Source: Lingula anatina (lineage: Eukaryota > Brachiopoda > Lingulata > Lingulida > Lingulidae). From it: 62,532 nt of DNA. Below, one piece after another: positions 1 to 12,795 of the stretch; positions within the stretch are counted from its first letter, which is position 1, and every line of letters starts with the position of its first letter. The notes beneath the pieces were generated by a model. That model worked only from the letters and a program-made list of their open reading frames with translations, was not told the origin of the DNA and ran no database searches. The DNA is taken from NCBI RefSeq assembly GCF_001039355.2, contig NW_019774625.1, forward strand, positions 307,750 through 370,281. Reading direction: 5' to 3'. Made by a program: the position numbers and the translations under genes.

Positions 1-3000
1 ATAAGCAATATGCTGCAGGAAAAACAAATACTCTTTAAAGAAAAAAGAGGCGATGAATATTTGAAAATCTTTACAGGTACCCCGTGGTTTAATATCATGC
101 GTTACAATTTTGCAAAATAATTGAATGCTATAAAAAAGAAATAAGTACCTACAATATGCCGCAAGGAAAACGTGCTTCTTAAGAAAGTGCGATACTATTT
201 TTCGGTTATAACGGCCCTGGAAGGAGCTTTGAGCTTTGTAAGCGTAAAGTTAAACGCACCATAGTCAGCATAGCACAACCGCGGATCACAAGAAGATTAA
301 CAAAAAGAATAAAATTTTGATACAAAACATGTTGCGGCTAAACTCAATGAAAGTGACATCGCTCATTATTTCATACTTAAAGTATTCTAAATTACATCTT
401 TGGTGTATCGTATACCATAATAACATTGATTTAGAATATAAAATTTTCATGATATTTATAATTATATGTAGTCCCTTCAAATCAAAAAGCATATATGAAA
501 GATTCATTTTCTCTGTGATGTATTTAATGCAGGTAGAATTACAAGAGAAAAAGTAAGAAAAGACAGCCATGTTTCAACATACCGGCAGCAAAATTGTTGA
601 AATTGCACTGGGAAAATGCAGGATTTTAAGAGTTGAAAAATAAGAGGAAATCTGTTCTTGTATTGAGATTTCCTTGAAATATATCATTGTCAAATGTGCC
701 TTGGGAAATTGAAAATGGCTTACTATTTTAACACATTCTATTGTACATCATGTCTCGTCAGTTGAAGTTGTTTTGGCTCCCGTTCTCTCCTTACTCTATT
801 TGTACACAGTATGGAGTAAATTTTCAGTCGTCATTCTTGAAATCACTTACAATTCTAGGAAAATGATAAAATCAACCAAACCAAACGATCTCATTATGTA
901 AATGAATTTGTGGATCCTTGGTGCTTTTTTGTTATTACTATCACCAACCTGAAATAGATTGGCCATATGGCCCGATCAACTAAAATTTTAAATAACAATG
1001 TAAGGAAAAGATAGTATTACATATTTCACTCTGTATCTCACAGAAATGCATACTTCGACCGAATTTTTTTTCTTATCATCGTCGTTGGCCTCTCGCAGGC
1101 GTTCTCGGCATGCAGACTTCAGTTTTGACAGAAAAATGCTCATTCAAATGTGCCAGAGATGACGGTGCTTGTCAGCACATCTCCGCCACAGCAATCGCTT
1201 AAGTAACCTATTCGACTGTTGATTTTGTGTGTTTTGCCATTTGCACAAAAGTGCGAGCAATAATAAAAGTATAAAATTACGGTCTTTGGCATTAGAATTT
1301 AATCTAAATTGCTTTGATTCAACTAACTTTTCTTGTGTTTTGTTTAAAATAAAGGGAAGGCTGTTTAATAATATTCATGGGGTAACTCGGGATTAGTTTC
1401 TCGCCCCTTGCTAATTTTGCGTCCGAATTTTATCACGTTATGATTACTCTATTTATATTCGTCGACTATAAATAGAGTTTATCTCAATATCCCATTTATG
1501 ATTTAAAAACTGAAAAAAAAATGTATACCTGTACAAACAGAAAAAGGCCTCATCCATACATTAATCAAAAGGATCAAAAGTCGCTGTTTTTATCTATAGC
1601 ATTCTTGCACCAGGGATCTTAACCTAAAATCTTGCTCTGTCATTTATTAAGAGATACCACCGTACAAATCAGGTAAAGAAATCTCTTCTCCTCCTCAACT
1701 AAAAACCCTTAAACACATGTACATTGGCGTCATTGACTGCAGTATCATTAATAAGTTATCGCGTTAAAAAAACTAGAAATATACCTACACTGTATTTGGA
1801 ATATCAAGAGAAATAGGGTGGATATCACATTGTACCACGGTTTGAACTAAAAATTTCAAGTCTCGCTATTTCTATCTCAGGTCCTAGTCAGTACTATCCA
1901 TCAAAAATTGACTTGGTTTCTGTTGATTTTCATTTTATGATTTTGTCAATATAATTTTACTCCATTCTGGCAAGATATTGTTTTCAGTTTTTTCCAGCAG
2001 TATAACATTCCAGAAATGGTCAAACAGACTTACACTAGGGTCACATTTAGTCATTTGGTATTTGAGGAACGGTGTCTTATTAAGCATATAAACTTGACAA
2101 CACGACCTGTTATTTCATTATGTTATGAAAAAACGTATTAGAAATATCTTCAGTATTATTTTCTAACTTCCTACTGAGTACAAAAGCAAGCACTTCCCAA
2201 ACCTCGGTCGCTTTTGCCGATTTTTGCTAATTCTTATTTTTTAAAAAATTATAACACGTTACCACAAAACTTTTCACTTAGAATTGTAAAAACAAAGGCA
2301 CGGTAAAAGCGAAAAACTCGACGGTTATTACTTAACAGTTTCAGAGTTGTCAACTCGGGTCATTTATGAATAAGCTTCTCAGTTTCAATTATCGATTTCG
2401 TATATCTTCGGGTTTAATCTCAATAAAAATAATAATGATTAATTTTCTTAATAATTATTATAATAACAATAAGTTTGGCGCTATTTAATAAAATGTCAAG
2501 TTTTTAGTAGCTTCTGGACACATCTGCTCAAATATTTTTCATCTTCGAAAAATTAGAAATAAGTGGAAGTACACATATATACACATACCAAATTATGCCC
2601 CCTGTTATGCTAAAATCATCGCAAATTTTTACAAGGCCATAAGGCTGGTACCCTTTAATACAGTGCTAAGTTAGTATACCAGAGTTTTTTTTCATCGTTG
2701 AAATATTTGTAATAAATGGAAATGCAAATATATTGATGCACTTCCCAAATTATGCCACCTCATTATATTAATCGCAAACATTCCAAAAATTCAGCAATGC
2801 TTGTTTACTTCACTTTGTAAGGTATCTGCCATATCCCTTTTATCAAAAACATTAAACGTTCCAAAAGTATACTATTAAGGTACCTTCATCCCAATAAAAC
2901 AACTCGTTTTGATAGTTTCCAAACGCTTAAATGTAATTGAAATGAAAATACATCTTTTGTCACCTAACGAGTTGCTTCCATAAACGTTTGTGGTATTGGT

Positions 3001-4966
3001 GTGAATTTTGTGGTACATAAGCATAAGACCAACGGACCGTTTTAATATCGACTTGTCCTGTAATGATTATAACTCACAACATAATTCCATATCTACTGGT
3101 TAATTGCAACGCGTATGAAGGTCTTATTAAATCATTTGATCAAAAATAAGCTTTTTATCAAACCGACGGCAATATGCAAACGGAGTTTTCATTTTGCTCT
3201 ACTTGAGAAAAAAGTACAACTAGGCTAATACGTTTATCTACACCAAAGCCCGCAGTAATCTTTTCACACATTTCTTTATTCACCCAAAACTCTTTGACTA
3301 AGGCAGAACGCAAATTACATTAAATCCCCAAAAGCTTCTAAAATCAATGATATGAAGTATACGACATGATATCCTTAAGCATAAAAACTTATTAAATCCT
3401 GTTGATAAAAGTTGAATAGCTTAGCTCTGCACCGGTGCAATTTTTTTCTATCAAACGCCAGGTGAGAAGAAAAACCGAGATCTCCTTCGACTTCCCTGCT
3501 GTTCGGTCGATTCCTCATCAAAGGTGCCGACACTTGCCAGTACGTGGGACTATCCCCGACCGTTTAATCAGCATCGGGTATCCTTGGCATCTCGCATCTG
3601 AGAAGAAATAATTAAATCCAATGTAAAGATGGATTGCTATCAAAGGCCAGTGCATTTTTGAAGAGAAATAATGAAATTATTCATACTACCAACTTGTCGG
3701 AGATAACTTTCTACGATATAAAGCGTTTTCTTCTTGTTGTTATCTTGCTAAAAAGGTTATCGGCGTTAGTGGATGGGGTTTACTTTACAAGCACGGTCAT
3801 CCTTTTGCTGATTACTACCCACTTCCTTTGAAAACACGTGGAATCATAAACCCAGAAGAAGGCAAATTTTTATCTTAAAGCATTTGTTTGGCCGATGATA
3901 TTAGAAATACTTGAACGGTGAAAAGTTTTAATGAAAATAACACATCCCCAATAATTACTCCTCAGCCTTTGCCATCAAAATGAAGAGAAAAGGTGTGAAC
4001 AGGCTCAGAAGAGCTCACTCCTTAGAGGCGGCACCAATTCATGTCAAGTTCAATGTTTACTCAAAAGCTCCGATTTGTAATCATAGAAAAATACCATAAT
4101 TTATACGTTTTTGCACTACAAAAGGTTGCAGCTCTGAAAGTCATCCGCCAGAGCCTGGCACAACTATCAACTCTCCTATCTTCAAACGAAGCAGCTATGT
4201 GGGAGCTCTTTAGAGCTGGATCGAGTATCAAAGCATAGCTATAGATCACTCGTTCGGGTTCAAAGGCAATGCAAAAAGGCTGTAAAAATACTTTTTCTCC
4301 AGCGTTTGTTATGAACAAGGATTTTCAATTCACCATTGTTATTTCTGTTTAGATTTGTTACATGTGTTTGGCAATATGCACACGCTTGTTAAGCTAAAGG
4401 CAGGTTAAAAAAACGTGTGTTTATCTTATTCTACCACTCTCCAATATATAGGCACGCTAACTTATTGTGTTCATCAAAACATCAAAGAAACCATGATTGT
4501 CGTCTATGTGGTTGAAACACACCGAGCAATGCTGGTTTATATATGAACTTAACCATCGGGAACAAACCTACGAAAAAAGATTCAAGTTTCACGGAGACAC
4601 GTATTATTTTCCACAAATTTTTGGTTTCTCAAATAAATAAAACACTTTCGAATGCATGATTATCTTCGAAAATAAAATAAACAACAATTCAGTGAGTATA
4701 AGCAATTTTAATAGAAGATTAATGTGCTGACAGCATCTGTACAGTAAATTAAAATAAAACAAAAGTAGTTAGTGATATTCAAATTACACTTGGCATGTAG
4801 AAACACAGCAACATTTTTGTACTTAAATAACTTTGTTTGAAGTGGTGCGTCAGTCGAAACAAATAAAAAAATACACTTCCTGAAAGATCACAAACTTGAA
4901 TATGACAACGTTCTCGTAGAATTCTTTGAAAAAAGTATAGCAACATTTGAGCAATGGTATTTGGCA
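1..4966. other. Intergenic flank, no gene seen
   Basis: AT-rich DNA 3' of Sp5 in which I see no credible coding exon, RNA gene or transposon end. Open frames are short, AT-biased and match no family. A stretch at about 3430-3600 is more GC-rich than its surroundings but has no coding frame. ATCAAAG (TCF-core) words occur near 3639, 4225 and 4480; their meaning is unknown. Confidence 0.5.
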
Positions 4967-4972
4967 TTTATT
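4967..4972 (-). terminator. Candidate Sp5 poly(A) signal
   Basis: TTTATT on the + strand reads AATAAA on the minus strand, 88 nt beyond the Sp5 stop codon. This hexamer is common in AT-rich DNA, so position is the only support. Confidence 0.3.
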
Positions 4973-5059
4973 GATTTGAGCATTTCTTTGAAGTCGGTGG
5001 GATGCGTTCGGCTGGCGTCAATTGACTTCCAAAAATACTAATTTAAATAGTTTCAATTT

Positions 5060-7601
5060 TCAGTTTTCTACTTCTACATGTTCTAATTCATCGTCCGATT
5101 CTTGTTCAACGTTCACACTGTCTCCACTATTACTGTCCAGATCAGTGACAGAGTCATCATTCTGTTTCAGTTTCTTGCTTTCGTGCGTTTTCACGTGTTT
5201 ACTTAAATGGTCACTGCGCATGAATCGTTTCCCGCACTCGTGACACGCAAATCGTTTTTCTCCCGTGTGCGTGCGTAAGTGACGCTGTAACTCGTCTGAA
5301 CGAGTGAAACTTTTCCCGCAAAATAACCAGTTACAGACAAACGGGCGTTCACCGGCGTGCCACCGTAAGTGTGCTTTTAAGTGGGACGTTTTCCCGTACT
5401 CCTTCCCACATCCCTGAATGTGACACACGTGCATCTTGCGTTTCTGGGGATCAGAAGAGCTGCTTGCATTTTGACAATTTGGGCAACGGCATCGTCGACA
5501 ACGCCTAGTTGTGGGTTTCTGTATGCCAAGAAGGCCTGGAAAGGAAGACTGATACGCCAATTCAGTGGGTGATGCCTGGCCAAAGATAATGTGAGGTGGG
5601 ATACCATAGCTTGGCGACAGAGGACCATGTGGAACAGTCACTTTTGTACGTGCAGGCTGGTTTTGTTGAATGCTCCACCAGTGAGCCTCGGCCTCGGTTG
5701 CCGGCGGCGGAGAGAGCTGTTTGGGCAGCTGAGAGGCTGTGTCCAACATGATCGGCACGGACGTCGTCAAAGGTGGGGTGATATTCGAGGAGTAATTAAC
5801 CGAGGCTGGTACAGGTAAAGCACCGGCAGACATCAAGCTGGCAGATACACTGTGTTGCACTTGCATTTGATGGTGATGGTGATGGTGATGGTGGTGAGGA
5901 TGATGGGGGTGAGGATGCGGGGACATATGGTGCCGATTCGGCGGGGAATGGCCCGTTGAGTGGTGTAGAAAATCTAACGTCAAATGCGACAGCCTCTGAT
6001 CCGTGCCTCTTGTGGCACACGCCAAGTCTCTATTGTAAGAAGCCATAGCGTTATACGTAGACACCGCATCGAATCCATGGTTAAAACCTGCGATATCTGA
6101 CAGTCCCGTTTGCTGCTGGCCACTGCTATGACCACGCCCTTGTTGAGAAGACCAGCCTGGGTGAACATTCAACGTGTACATGTGAGGGTTCTGTGGGCGG
6201 GGGATATCGTGGCCTATGCGCCCACACTGGGCCGCTAACATGGCTAGAGGAGCTGTCGATTTGTGAGGTTCCACTGTCAAACCTATCTGCCCAAACGGGT
6301 GGTCCTGAAAAGATGAAATTAATTCAAAATAACTGAAGCTCTTAAAGGTTATATATTTATTTTTGCAATAATTTAATAGATAACTCAAGTTTAAATACAT
6401 ACATCAAACAATATTTAATTAAATGCAAATAAAAATTTTAAAACAAGAACATCTATATAACTCTAAGACATTTCAAATTTGCTGAAGATAAAAATTCACT
6501 TGTTTTTACAGTCAACTCAATAAAAAATCCATTTTCTATTGTAATGTTTAATGTTCATCCAGCAAATATTGAAAATACAGAAACTTAAACGACTGCATTT
6601 CATCATTACAAAAAAGCAATGACCGAATGCCACAAAAAAGAAGGTAAAAATCTAACAATATCGCATATGCATTTCAAATTAATTTTCTACATAGTTTTTC
6701 ATTTACAAATGCATCATGGTATATCAGACCTTTTCATTCCCTGTCCACAGGTTTACGGTTGGAAAATTAACAGTAGGAATATGATGTAAAATACGTATAT
6801 ACTTTTTTAAACCATCTAAAACTGCTTGATGTTCAAAAGCCCCCTCCCTTCAAATATTCTTTACCATCCAGTCTGTTGCGTTTATCACGCACCCAAAAAT
6901 AAAAACCCTAATGTGGATAAAAAAATTATCAAAACAAATAATCTAACCAATACGTGTTATACAAAATTTATAAAAATTATCATTCACGTTCATGCAGAAT
7001 ATTTCAGTTCCGAGTTTGCCCTACAGTTTTCTTCAAACGAAAACCGTGGGTTTGTTGGGATCACATCAAAGCAAAAAGATCAAAGACCGCCAGAGCACGT
7101 GTGGTTAGGACGAGCGAATACAGAGAACTCTGCTGGTGCATACCTCGTAGATTAAACGCAAACAAACACCTTGCAACTTCTGGATTATGTAATGGCATAA
7201 GGAAGTCATGCAATGGGTCCACATTTTAAGGTTTAGGCGTTGTGGCGTGTCTCAGACGTTCCGTGGCCATTATTTTGGTCAGATTTTGCATTTTACAGTT
7301 GTCATGCTTAGTAAACCCTAACACATTAGAGAGGTTGTATACTAGGTTCTTTAGTACACATGATATTGTTCTGTGCGTCGTACTGGCAGGAAAAATAAAA
7401 TCACGCATTTACATTGTTGTTATCCCAATTGAAACAGTACTATTTCATGGCTGAAATTGGTTGATATCAACAGTTGCACTGCTTGGCTCAACGGAGGTCA
7501 CTTAGACTTAATATTACATGGTTGTATGTACGTACCTGTAAAGGACGGTGGATATACGGCGACGGAGCATGGACTTGGTGTAACACCGCGGGCTGCGCCA
7601 T
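5060..7601 (-). CDS. Sp5: Sp5-type Sp/KLF zinc-finger transcription factor
   Basis: Nuclear GC-box-binding transcription factor. Coding exons: 7601-7536 (22 codons, starting [11 protein letters not shown] and ending RPLQ) and 6304-5060, giving 436 aa. The intron is phase 0 with donor CAG|GTACGT and acceptor TTTTCAG|GAC; the ATG is the first in the exon. An SP-box-like motif, [14 protein letters not shown], lies near residues 40-53. A histidine-rich run follows in the N-terminal half. The buttonhead box CRCPNC is at about 294-299, followed by three C2H2 fingers at about 316-338, 346-368 and 376-396. Their contact helices, KTSHLKA, RSDELQR and RSDHLSK, are the Sp-family signature. The tail is acidic. 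The two-exon layout, PLQ|D junction and short N-terminus without glutamine-rich domains point to Sp5 rather than Sp1-4 or Sp6-9. Family assignment is certain; the Sp5 subgroup is likely. Confidence 0.92.
7064..7086 (-). promoter_or_regulatory. Paired TCF/LEF-type motifs in Sp5 intron 1
   Basis: CATCAAAGC (7064-7072) and GATCAAAGA (7078-7086) are two ATCAAAG cores, 14 bp apart, in the single Sp5 intron. The first is a full SCTTTGATS match on the minus strand. Vertebrate Sp5 is a known direct Wnt/beta-catenin target, so function is plausible, but this is motif evidence only. Confidence 0.4.
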
Positions 7602-7956
7602 TTCTCTATCCAGTCTGAGTACTAGGTCTAGATCTTCTCTTGGGTCTTACACTACCAAGCACACAAACTTCTTCGGCAGAATGGCTAATATCTGCAAGAG
7701 TTCTTTCAATAAGCAGTAACACTTCAAGCGTTATCACGGAGATCTGAAGATGCCGCCAGCCAATCGGAGCTCTAGGAGTTATTTTGATGTATACCGCCAA
7801 CCAATAGTCTCACGCTGTCGGGTGCACTAAAGGAGAATTAAATCCTTTATGTCCATATGCTTCCTGGCGAGGGGTTGTTGCCGTTTATAATAGAGCTGAT
7901 TATGCCAATGTTATTAGAGGGGCTGGCAAGGGTGGGCAACTAATCACCTCGTAGGG

Positions 7957-8350
7957 AATTTATATACACAAATAATTGGATTTACGAGATCAAAGGACCG
8001 ACGCCGACCCTTTAAAGCTGGGATTGGAGGATCAGATCACATGATCAGGAGGGTGCTAAATTAAGGCTTTGTGTTAAAAGAGTCTGCTTTGTGGACGGTA
8101 TCGGGCCTTACGTTCATTTACTTGTTAGGTAACTCCAATTGAGTTGAGATAAGTCGCGCCGCCCCAGCATGAGGCGTTAAAAAAGAAGGAAGAAAGGCGG
8201 AAAGCACACCATATCTCTACTCAACAACTTTAGTGGCCATGTCGTTTTTTAAAGACCGCTATTTGCAGTTGGACTCCAATTTGTTTACGGTCCCCTATCG
8301 ATAATTATTTACTGCAGCTTTTAGCTGAAATCAATATGCTTGATCAAAGG
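7957..8350 (-). promoter_or_regulatory. Candidate Sp5 promoter with two TCF/LEF consensus sites
   Basis: On the minus strand a TATATAAATT element (7966-7957) lies about 360 bp upstream of the Sp5 ATG. A perfect CCTTTGATC site (7996-7988) sits 22 bp upstream of it, and a second identical site is at 8350-8342. I infer a Wnt-responsive promoter. The TATA element is weak evidence in AT-rich DNA, and the transcription start site is not defined. Confidence 0.35.
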
Positions 8351-9688
8351 TAGTGAGCGCTTTGAGTGAAGGTACTCGAACCACTAAAATCTAGTGCAAT
8401 GGAATTACGGCCATTCATGGAAGAACTTCCCGCTCCATTGATAATCTTTCCTTTAAAATTTTGGGGGTCAAATTTCAAATATTTCAAAATAGCATTTAGC
8501 TTTCGGACAGGAATGTTACAGTGGATTCGTCAGGGTGCTGACCATTCCACCGTTCTTCAGGCTACCATGAGTACAAATAGTAGAGAATGTTATTTGTCAT
8601 GCATAGATGTTTTCGCATGTAAACAGAGCCGAGTGTGCTCCGTCAGGTGTGCAACCAGCTTAGTGAGCGGGCTGTTCAACAAACTTATGCATTTCAGCAT
8701 GCCAAGTGTGTCAGGTAGGCCAGGACATCAATCACCATCGAGACTTTGAAGCCGAGGGAAGACTTATTGATTAAATAAGGGCCAGTGATTAAAATGCAAT
8801 CTTAAACCTCGGCCATCCAGGGAGGTCCCTGCAGGAGGGACGCACAAGAGGCATACTGATATTGGATTATACGGATTAGAACACTTGAAGGCGGAGAAGT
8901 TCAAACGAGTTGAGTTAATCAGGTGAATAATACCCTCCTTCAGCCTTGCACATTCCTTCGAATCGACCCTCCGATCAACGCGCCTGTTAAAGAGCCTCAG
9001 CGAGACGCGCCGAGGTATCACTGCGCGGACAGTCGTTACATTAACACGATAAAATTTATCTTATTTGTAAGTACGCCGCCTTGGGTCCGAGCCACCCAAC
9101 ACTAGGCGGCCATCTTCAAAGGGTTTTACTTAAGCAAACTGTGAAATCTCCTCCCTGCTCCGCCTTCTTTGTGACCCCGCTTCCCAGCGTCAATCAAGCT
9201 TTTATGCTAGGTATATTTATTTTCACAGTTAAATAACTCGTCAGCAATAGGCACAAGTTCCACGCTTAGTGAGCGTGCACCAAAAGAATGTTTATTTAGA
9301 ATTCCGATACATAGTTTGTTATCAAAAGTTTTAACCTATTTCTATGGCACGCCCAAGATACGTACTCTTGTTCAACTGCACAACCTTCATTGTGTAACAA
9401 ATTTCTTTAAGCTAGTTTTGAAGCTTGGGGCACTAAGCTGTACTGATGCCATCAATGTAACCTGCATTTTTGAGGAGTTTGTTGTTTCTTTAATTTCTTA
9501 GGTGGGAGGAGGTGTTAAGTTTCATTTGCAGATTACCATTAGTTACGGTGTGGTTGTGACCGCTAGAAGGCATTTTTACAGGCTACTGTTCTGCACTCGT
9601 AGGCGTAACATTCTAAAATAAGATAAATTCCGATTACTGACACTGATTGAAGAAAAATGCATACATAATTGATATGACATACATTTAC
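8351..9688. other. Intergenic, nothing recognised
   Basis: Mixed-composition DNA upstream of Sp5, with somewhat GC-richer patches at about 8790-9200. Frames are short and resemble no protein I know. No transposon ends seen. Confidence 0.4.
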
Positions 9689-10400
9689 TTAAAGGGATAA
9701 AAACTGTTCGTATAATATTAATATTTTACAATGAAAACATTGTAAACGTCTCATGGAAATATAATAAATTCCATTTTACCACCAAAACACTCATTCTGGA
9801 ATCTGTGTTTGCCATCAGACCTCAAGGACCTTCATAAATGGTTATACATCTGTAATAACCTCTCAGGAGATCATTTTTTAAAAATCGTAATTAAAAAAAA
9901 AAAAAAATCTTAGAAAAAAAACGGGCTAACTTTTAATGTCGGAATGGATTCATTAAAGGGATAATAACTCTTCGTATGAGATCTATATTTCACAATAAAA
10001 ACATTGTGAATAACTCATAGAAATATAATATATTCTGTTTTACCACAAAAACGGCAGTTATAGCTATTATTCTGATATCTGAGCTTGTCTTTAGACCACG
10101 TGACCTCCATTGATGGCTATACTATGTTAAAATCTCTTAAGAGATTTTAACAAAAAACCAAACTTTTTAGAAAAAACCCAGGGACTAACTTTGAATGTAA
10201 AAATGGATTCATTAACCATTGGTAAGTATGGGAAAATTGTCGTTCACTCCAGGAAAATTCATTTTTTGGCCGAAACGAAGAGTTATTATCCCTTTAACCA
10301 TTGGCATTGGTATATGGGAAAATCCATAGCCATAGCAAACAGTTGTTTTCTTTTTAATATCGAGAGGAACTTTGTCTTACCTTTTGTATTTATCAAAATC
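9689..10400 (+). mobile_element. Older TTAA MITE, split by a younger copy
   Basis: A diverged copy of the 337-bp MITE family begins at TTAA (9689-9692) with AGGGATAAAAACTGTTCG. It runs colinear with the younger copy to the internal word ATGGATTCATTAA (ending 9956). There the younger copy interrupts it, and homology resumes at 10294 as TTAACCATTGG. The right terminus has decayed, so the end coordinate is approximate. Confidence 0.6.
9957..10293 (+). mobile_element. 337-bp MITE with TTAA target duplication
   Basis: Inverted termini AGGGATAATAACTCTTCGT and ACGAAGAGTTATTATCCCT are flanked on both sides by TTAA (9953-9956, 10294-10297). A second copy of the same length is at 60465-60801. TTAA targets are typical of piggyBac-type elements, but the terminal sequence is not one I recognise. 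The open frame across its right end is incidental. It has no coding capacity and so is non-autonomous. Confidence 0.85.
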
Positions 10401-11823
10401 TACTACTGGTGAAGCTGCGACCAGGAAAAAATAGAAATGCGTTTATAATAAGCCTGAAGAGTTGTCTTTACAGGCCTATACGCCTTAATGTAGCAACCAT
10501 TCGGATAATTTTCGTACAGGACAGGTTTAAAAATCAAACACAAGGCTGTAATTTTTAATTTTAAATGATGAATATTCTACTTATTGAAAAAACTTTCGGT
10601 TTACATTGTTTTCAAGTTTTATTACACTGTTGTTGAAACGTGAACAACAAGATAAGCAGCGGGTTAGTCTTGACAATCTTTTAATTCCTTTTTAATTCCT
10701 TTTTAACTTTTTTTTAGCTGTATTAAAAACTCCTTCGTCGAATTTTATATATAAATGCTATTAAAATAATTTTTAGGGTAAACTGTTCAAGTGAAAAATT
10801 TAGCTGAATGGGCTTTTCTTACATAATTTCTTACTTGGATCTAAAGGTAGGCCTTTTCAAAAAGGTTTTCATGAGGGTTATTCTGTATATTATCTTTTAC
10901 ATCTGTCTGGAAACTGAGACATCTGAAGTTAGATGGCGACGGACAGGCTCGTATTCTACATTATCATTTGGGATTTTGCTGTGCATGCCATGCAGACGTA
11001 GACCTAGCTATCCTGTGGCCAAGTATCGTAGCAGCTTTCCTAAACATAAATGAAGTTTAAACTATCAAACACAAGCCGAAAAACTTTCATACCGTAAGCT
11101 TACGGCCGACCTGGACGTAGGCCTTCATTAGACTGATGTGAGTAAATGTTGTTATAGCGGCCGGGACTCTCTTATAAATGTCAGGTAGATCGACCCCCCC
11201 CCCCCCGTCCCTATTCATTGTGGCTGGTGACGGCTGATGTTGATAGCCTCTTCGTAAGTGGGAAGTCAGATGACTCGGATTCCAGATTTAAGGATCTTGG
11301 TTGAATTCCAGTCAATACTGTGGCCGGTGTCTATAACATGTATAAAAAATGGCAATTTACTGAACATTTTGCTTACTTTCCTAAACAGTTTTGATTGACG
11401 TCCAAATATCATAATCTTCTGCTGACTTTTTTTTTCAAATGAACAATTTCCGCCACAGGTTCTCTTCGGTCAGGTGAAACGAAAAAGAAGGCCCGTGTAA
11501 CAAATATTCCACCCTCCTTTTAATTATAATGGTAAGGGTTTACCCTCTACCAGGGCTACAGATTGATTTTTCACAGGATATTCACAGAAATGTCTTTAGA
11601 TAAATATAGACGGTCATTTTACTATCTGATTTTCGGATTTTCCCATTTTTCCCTACATAATCTGCCACCCTGGTAGGCTACAGTGGTAGAAGGTAGTAAG
11701 GATTAGCCTGACTTTAAGCGGGTCAAATTCTATGGTGAGCTACCTGTACAAATGAATGGGAAAGGGACTGTCACGTTACGTTTTAAGAAAATAATTTAGT
11801 TCTAAATGACTGACCAGTCACGA
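10401..11823. other. Intergenic, nothing coding recognised
   Basis: No gene seen. A short C-run lies near 11196. The segment at 11540-11690 begins TACCCTCTACCAGGGCTACAG and shares wording with 25806-25860, suggesting an old dispersed repeat. Confidence 0.4.
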
Positions 11824-12045
11824 TTCACCCCGTTCCCAGAGATTAGATCGATTCAACTAGATCGACCTAACTCCCTGGGGGTTCACGCTAAATAGCTGTC
11901 AGCTGAGCGGGCACGAAAGTTAATTACCCCCCTAATTACAGCTTGTAGTAGGCGGGACGGACATATAAGCCGGATTATCTGACAGTAATCTAGTGAGACT
12001 CCCCACGGGGATAGATCGATCTAAAATCTATGGGAATGCACCATT
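11824..12045. mobile_element. Fold-back MITE, copy a
   Basis: Imperfect inverted repeat with arms of about 75 nt. The left arm has TTCCCAGAGATT, then AGATCGA and CTCCCTGGGG. The right arm, reverse-complemented, has TTCCCATAGATT, AGATCGATCTA and CCCGTGGGGAG. Related to the elements at 26207, 43286, 61059 and 62016. Exact ends and target duplication are uncertain. Confidence 0.6.
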
Positions 12046-12348
12046 GTCTATACATGGACAAAATTATGATTCGTTATTATGTCCAAGGTCTGTGCCTGTA
12101 TAATTTCGTGTAGGCCTACAATTAATTGTCATCAAGAAATATAAGGTTTTTCAAGTCAGAGACGAGAAAATAGTTTTGCAGGACATATGTACATACAAAA
12201 ACACGACTATTTGATATTTATAACATAGATAATTTTCTTCAGTCTACACTCAAAATGAGTAACAATTTGATTTGTCAGGTAAGGATATGGATGACAAATA
12301 TGATCCACGTTTCTTATACATCGTTTTGACCCATTTTTGGCGGGAACA

Positions 12349-12430
12349 GTCATGATGGCCGAGTGGTTAAGGCGTTTGACTCGAAATCAAATGGGCTCTG
12401 CCCGCACAGGTTCGAATCCTGTTCATGACG
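12349..12430 (+). tRNA. tRNA-Ser(CGA)
   Basis: 82-nt cloverleaf. Acceptor stem GTCATGA pairs with TCATGAC, discriminator G. The D-arm is the type II form GGCCGAGTGGTTAAGGC. Anticodon stem TTTGA/TCAAA has anticodon CGA at 12382-12384. A long variable arm follows (GGGCTCTGCCC), then the T-arm with GGTTCGAATCC. This matches class II eukaryotic tRNA-Ser, with intact A and B boxes. A TTTT run at 12437-12440 would serve as the Pol III terminator. No intron. Confidence 0.95.
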
Positions 12431-12723
12431 ATTCACTTTTACGTTCTTTTCTTTTGCTTTTTCCTGTCAGGGTTTAAGGCGACTTTCGAGAAAGATGGTT
12501 TTTTTCTATTCGTTTTGATAAAAAAAAAAAAAAAAACATACGTTAAAGTGCTATTACGTATTACTTAACATACGTAAGTGTTGTAATGTAATAAAATGGA
12601 TTAATCATCTTAATTTTGTAAAAATTAAAACAACAATTTAGTTCAATAACAAAAGTGAAGTAGAACACTGATTATTGAAACAAACGAAAAGAAATTTTAA
12701 GAGTGGAGAAAAAATGATTCGTC

Positions 12724-12795
12724 TAGCAGAGCTAGGTTTCGATCCTAGGACCTCGGGGTTATGGGCCCCGCACGCTTCCACTGCGCCACTCTGCT
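12724..12795 (-). tRNA. Initiator tRNA-Met (CAT)
   Basis: 72-nt cloverleaf on the minus strand. Acceptor AGCAGAG/CTCTGCT with discriminator A; anticodon CAT at 12763-12761. Initiator hallmarks are visible: first base pair A-T, three G:C pairs next to the anticodon loop, C33 in place of T33, and a T-loop ATCGAAA with A54 and A60. A minus-strand T6 run at 12714-12709 is a terminator. No intron. It faces tRNA-Ser tail to tail. Confidence 0.96.

Noticed and set aside
5377-6168. Several shadow frames within Sp5 exon 2
   Set aside because: They overlap the zinc-finger gene in other frames and resemble nothing.
10191-10412. 73-codon frame beginning MNVKMDSL, similar to one at 60699
   Set aside because: The similarity comes from the shared MITE end; the frames diverge outside it and have no coding features.
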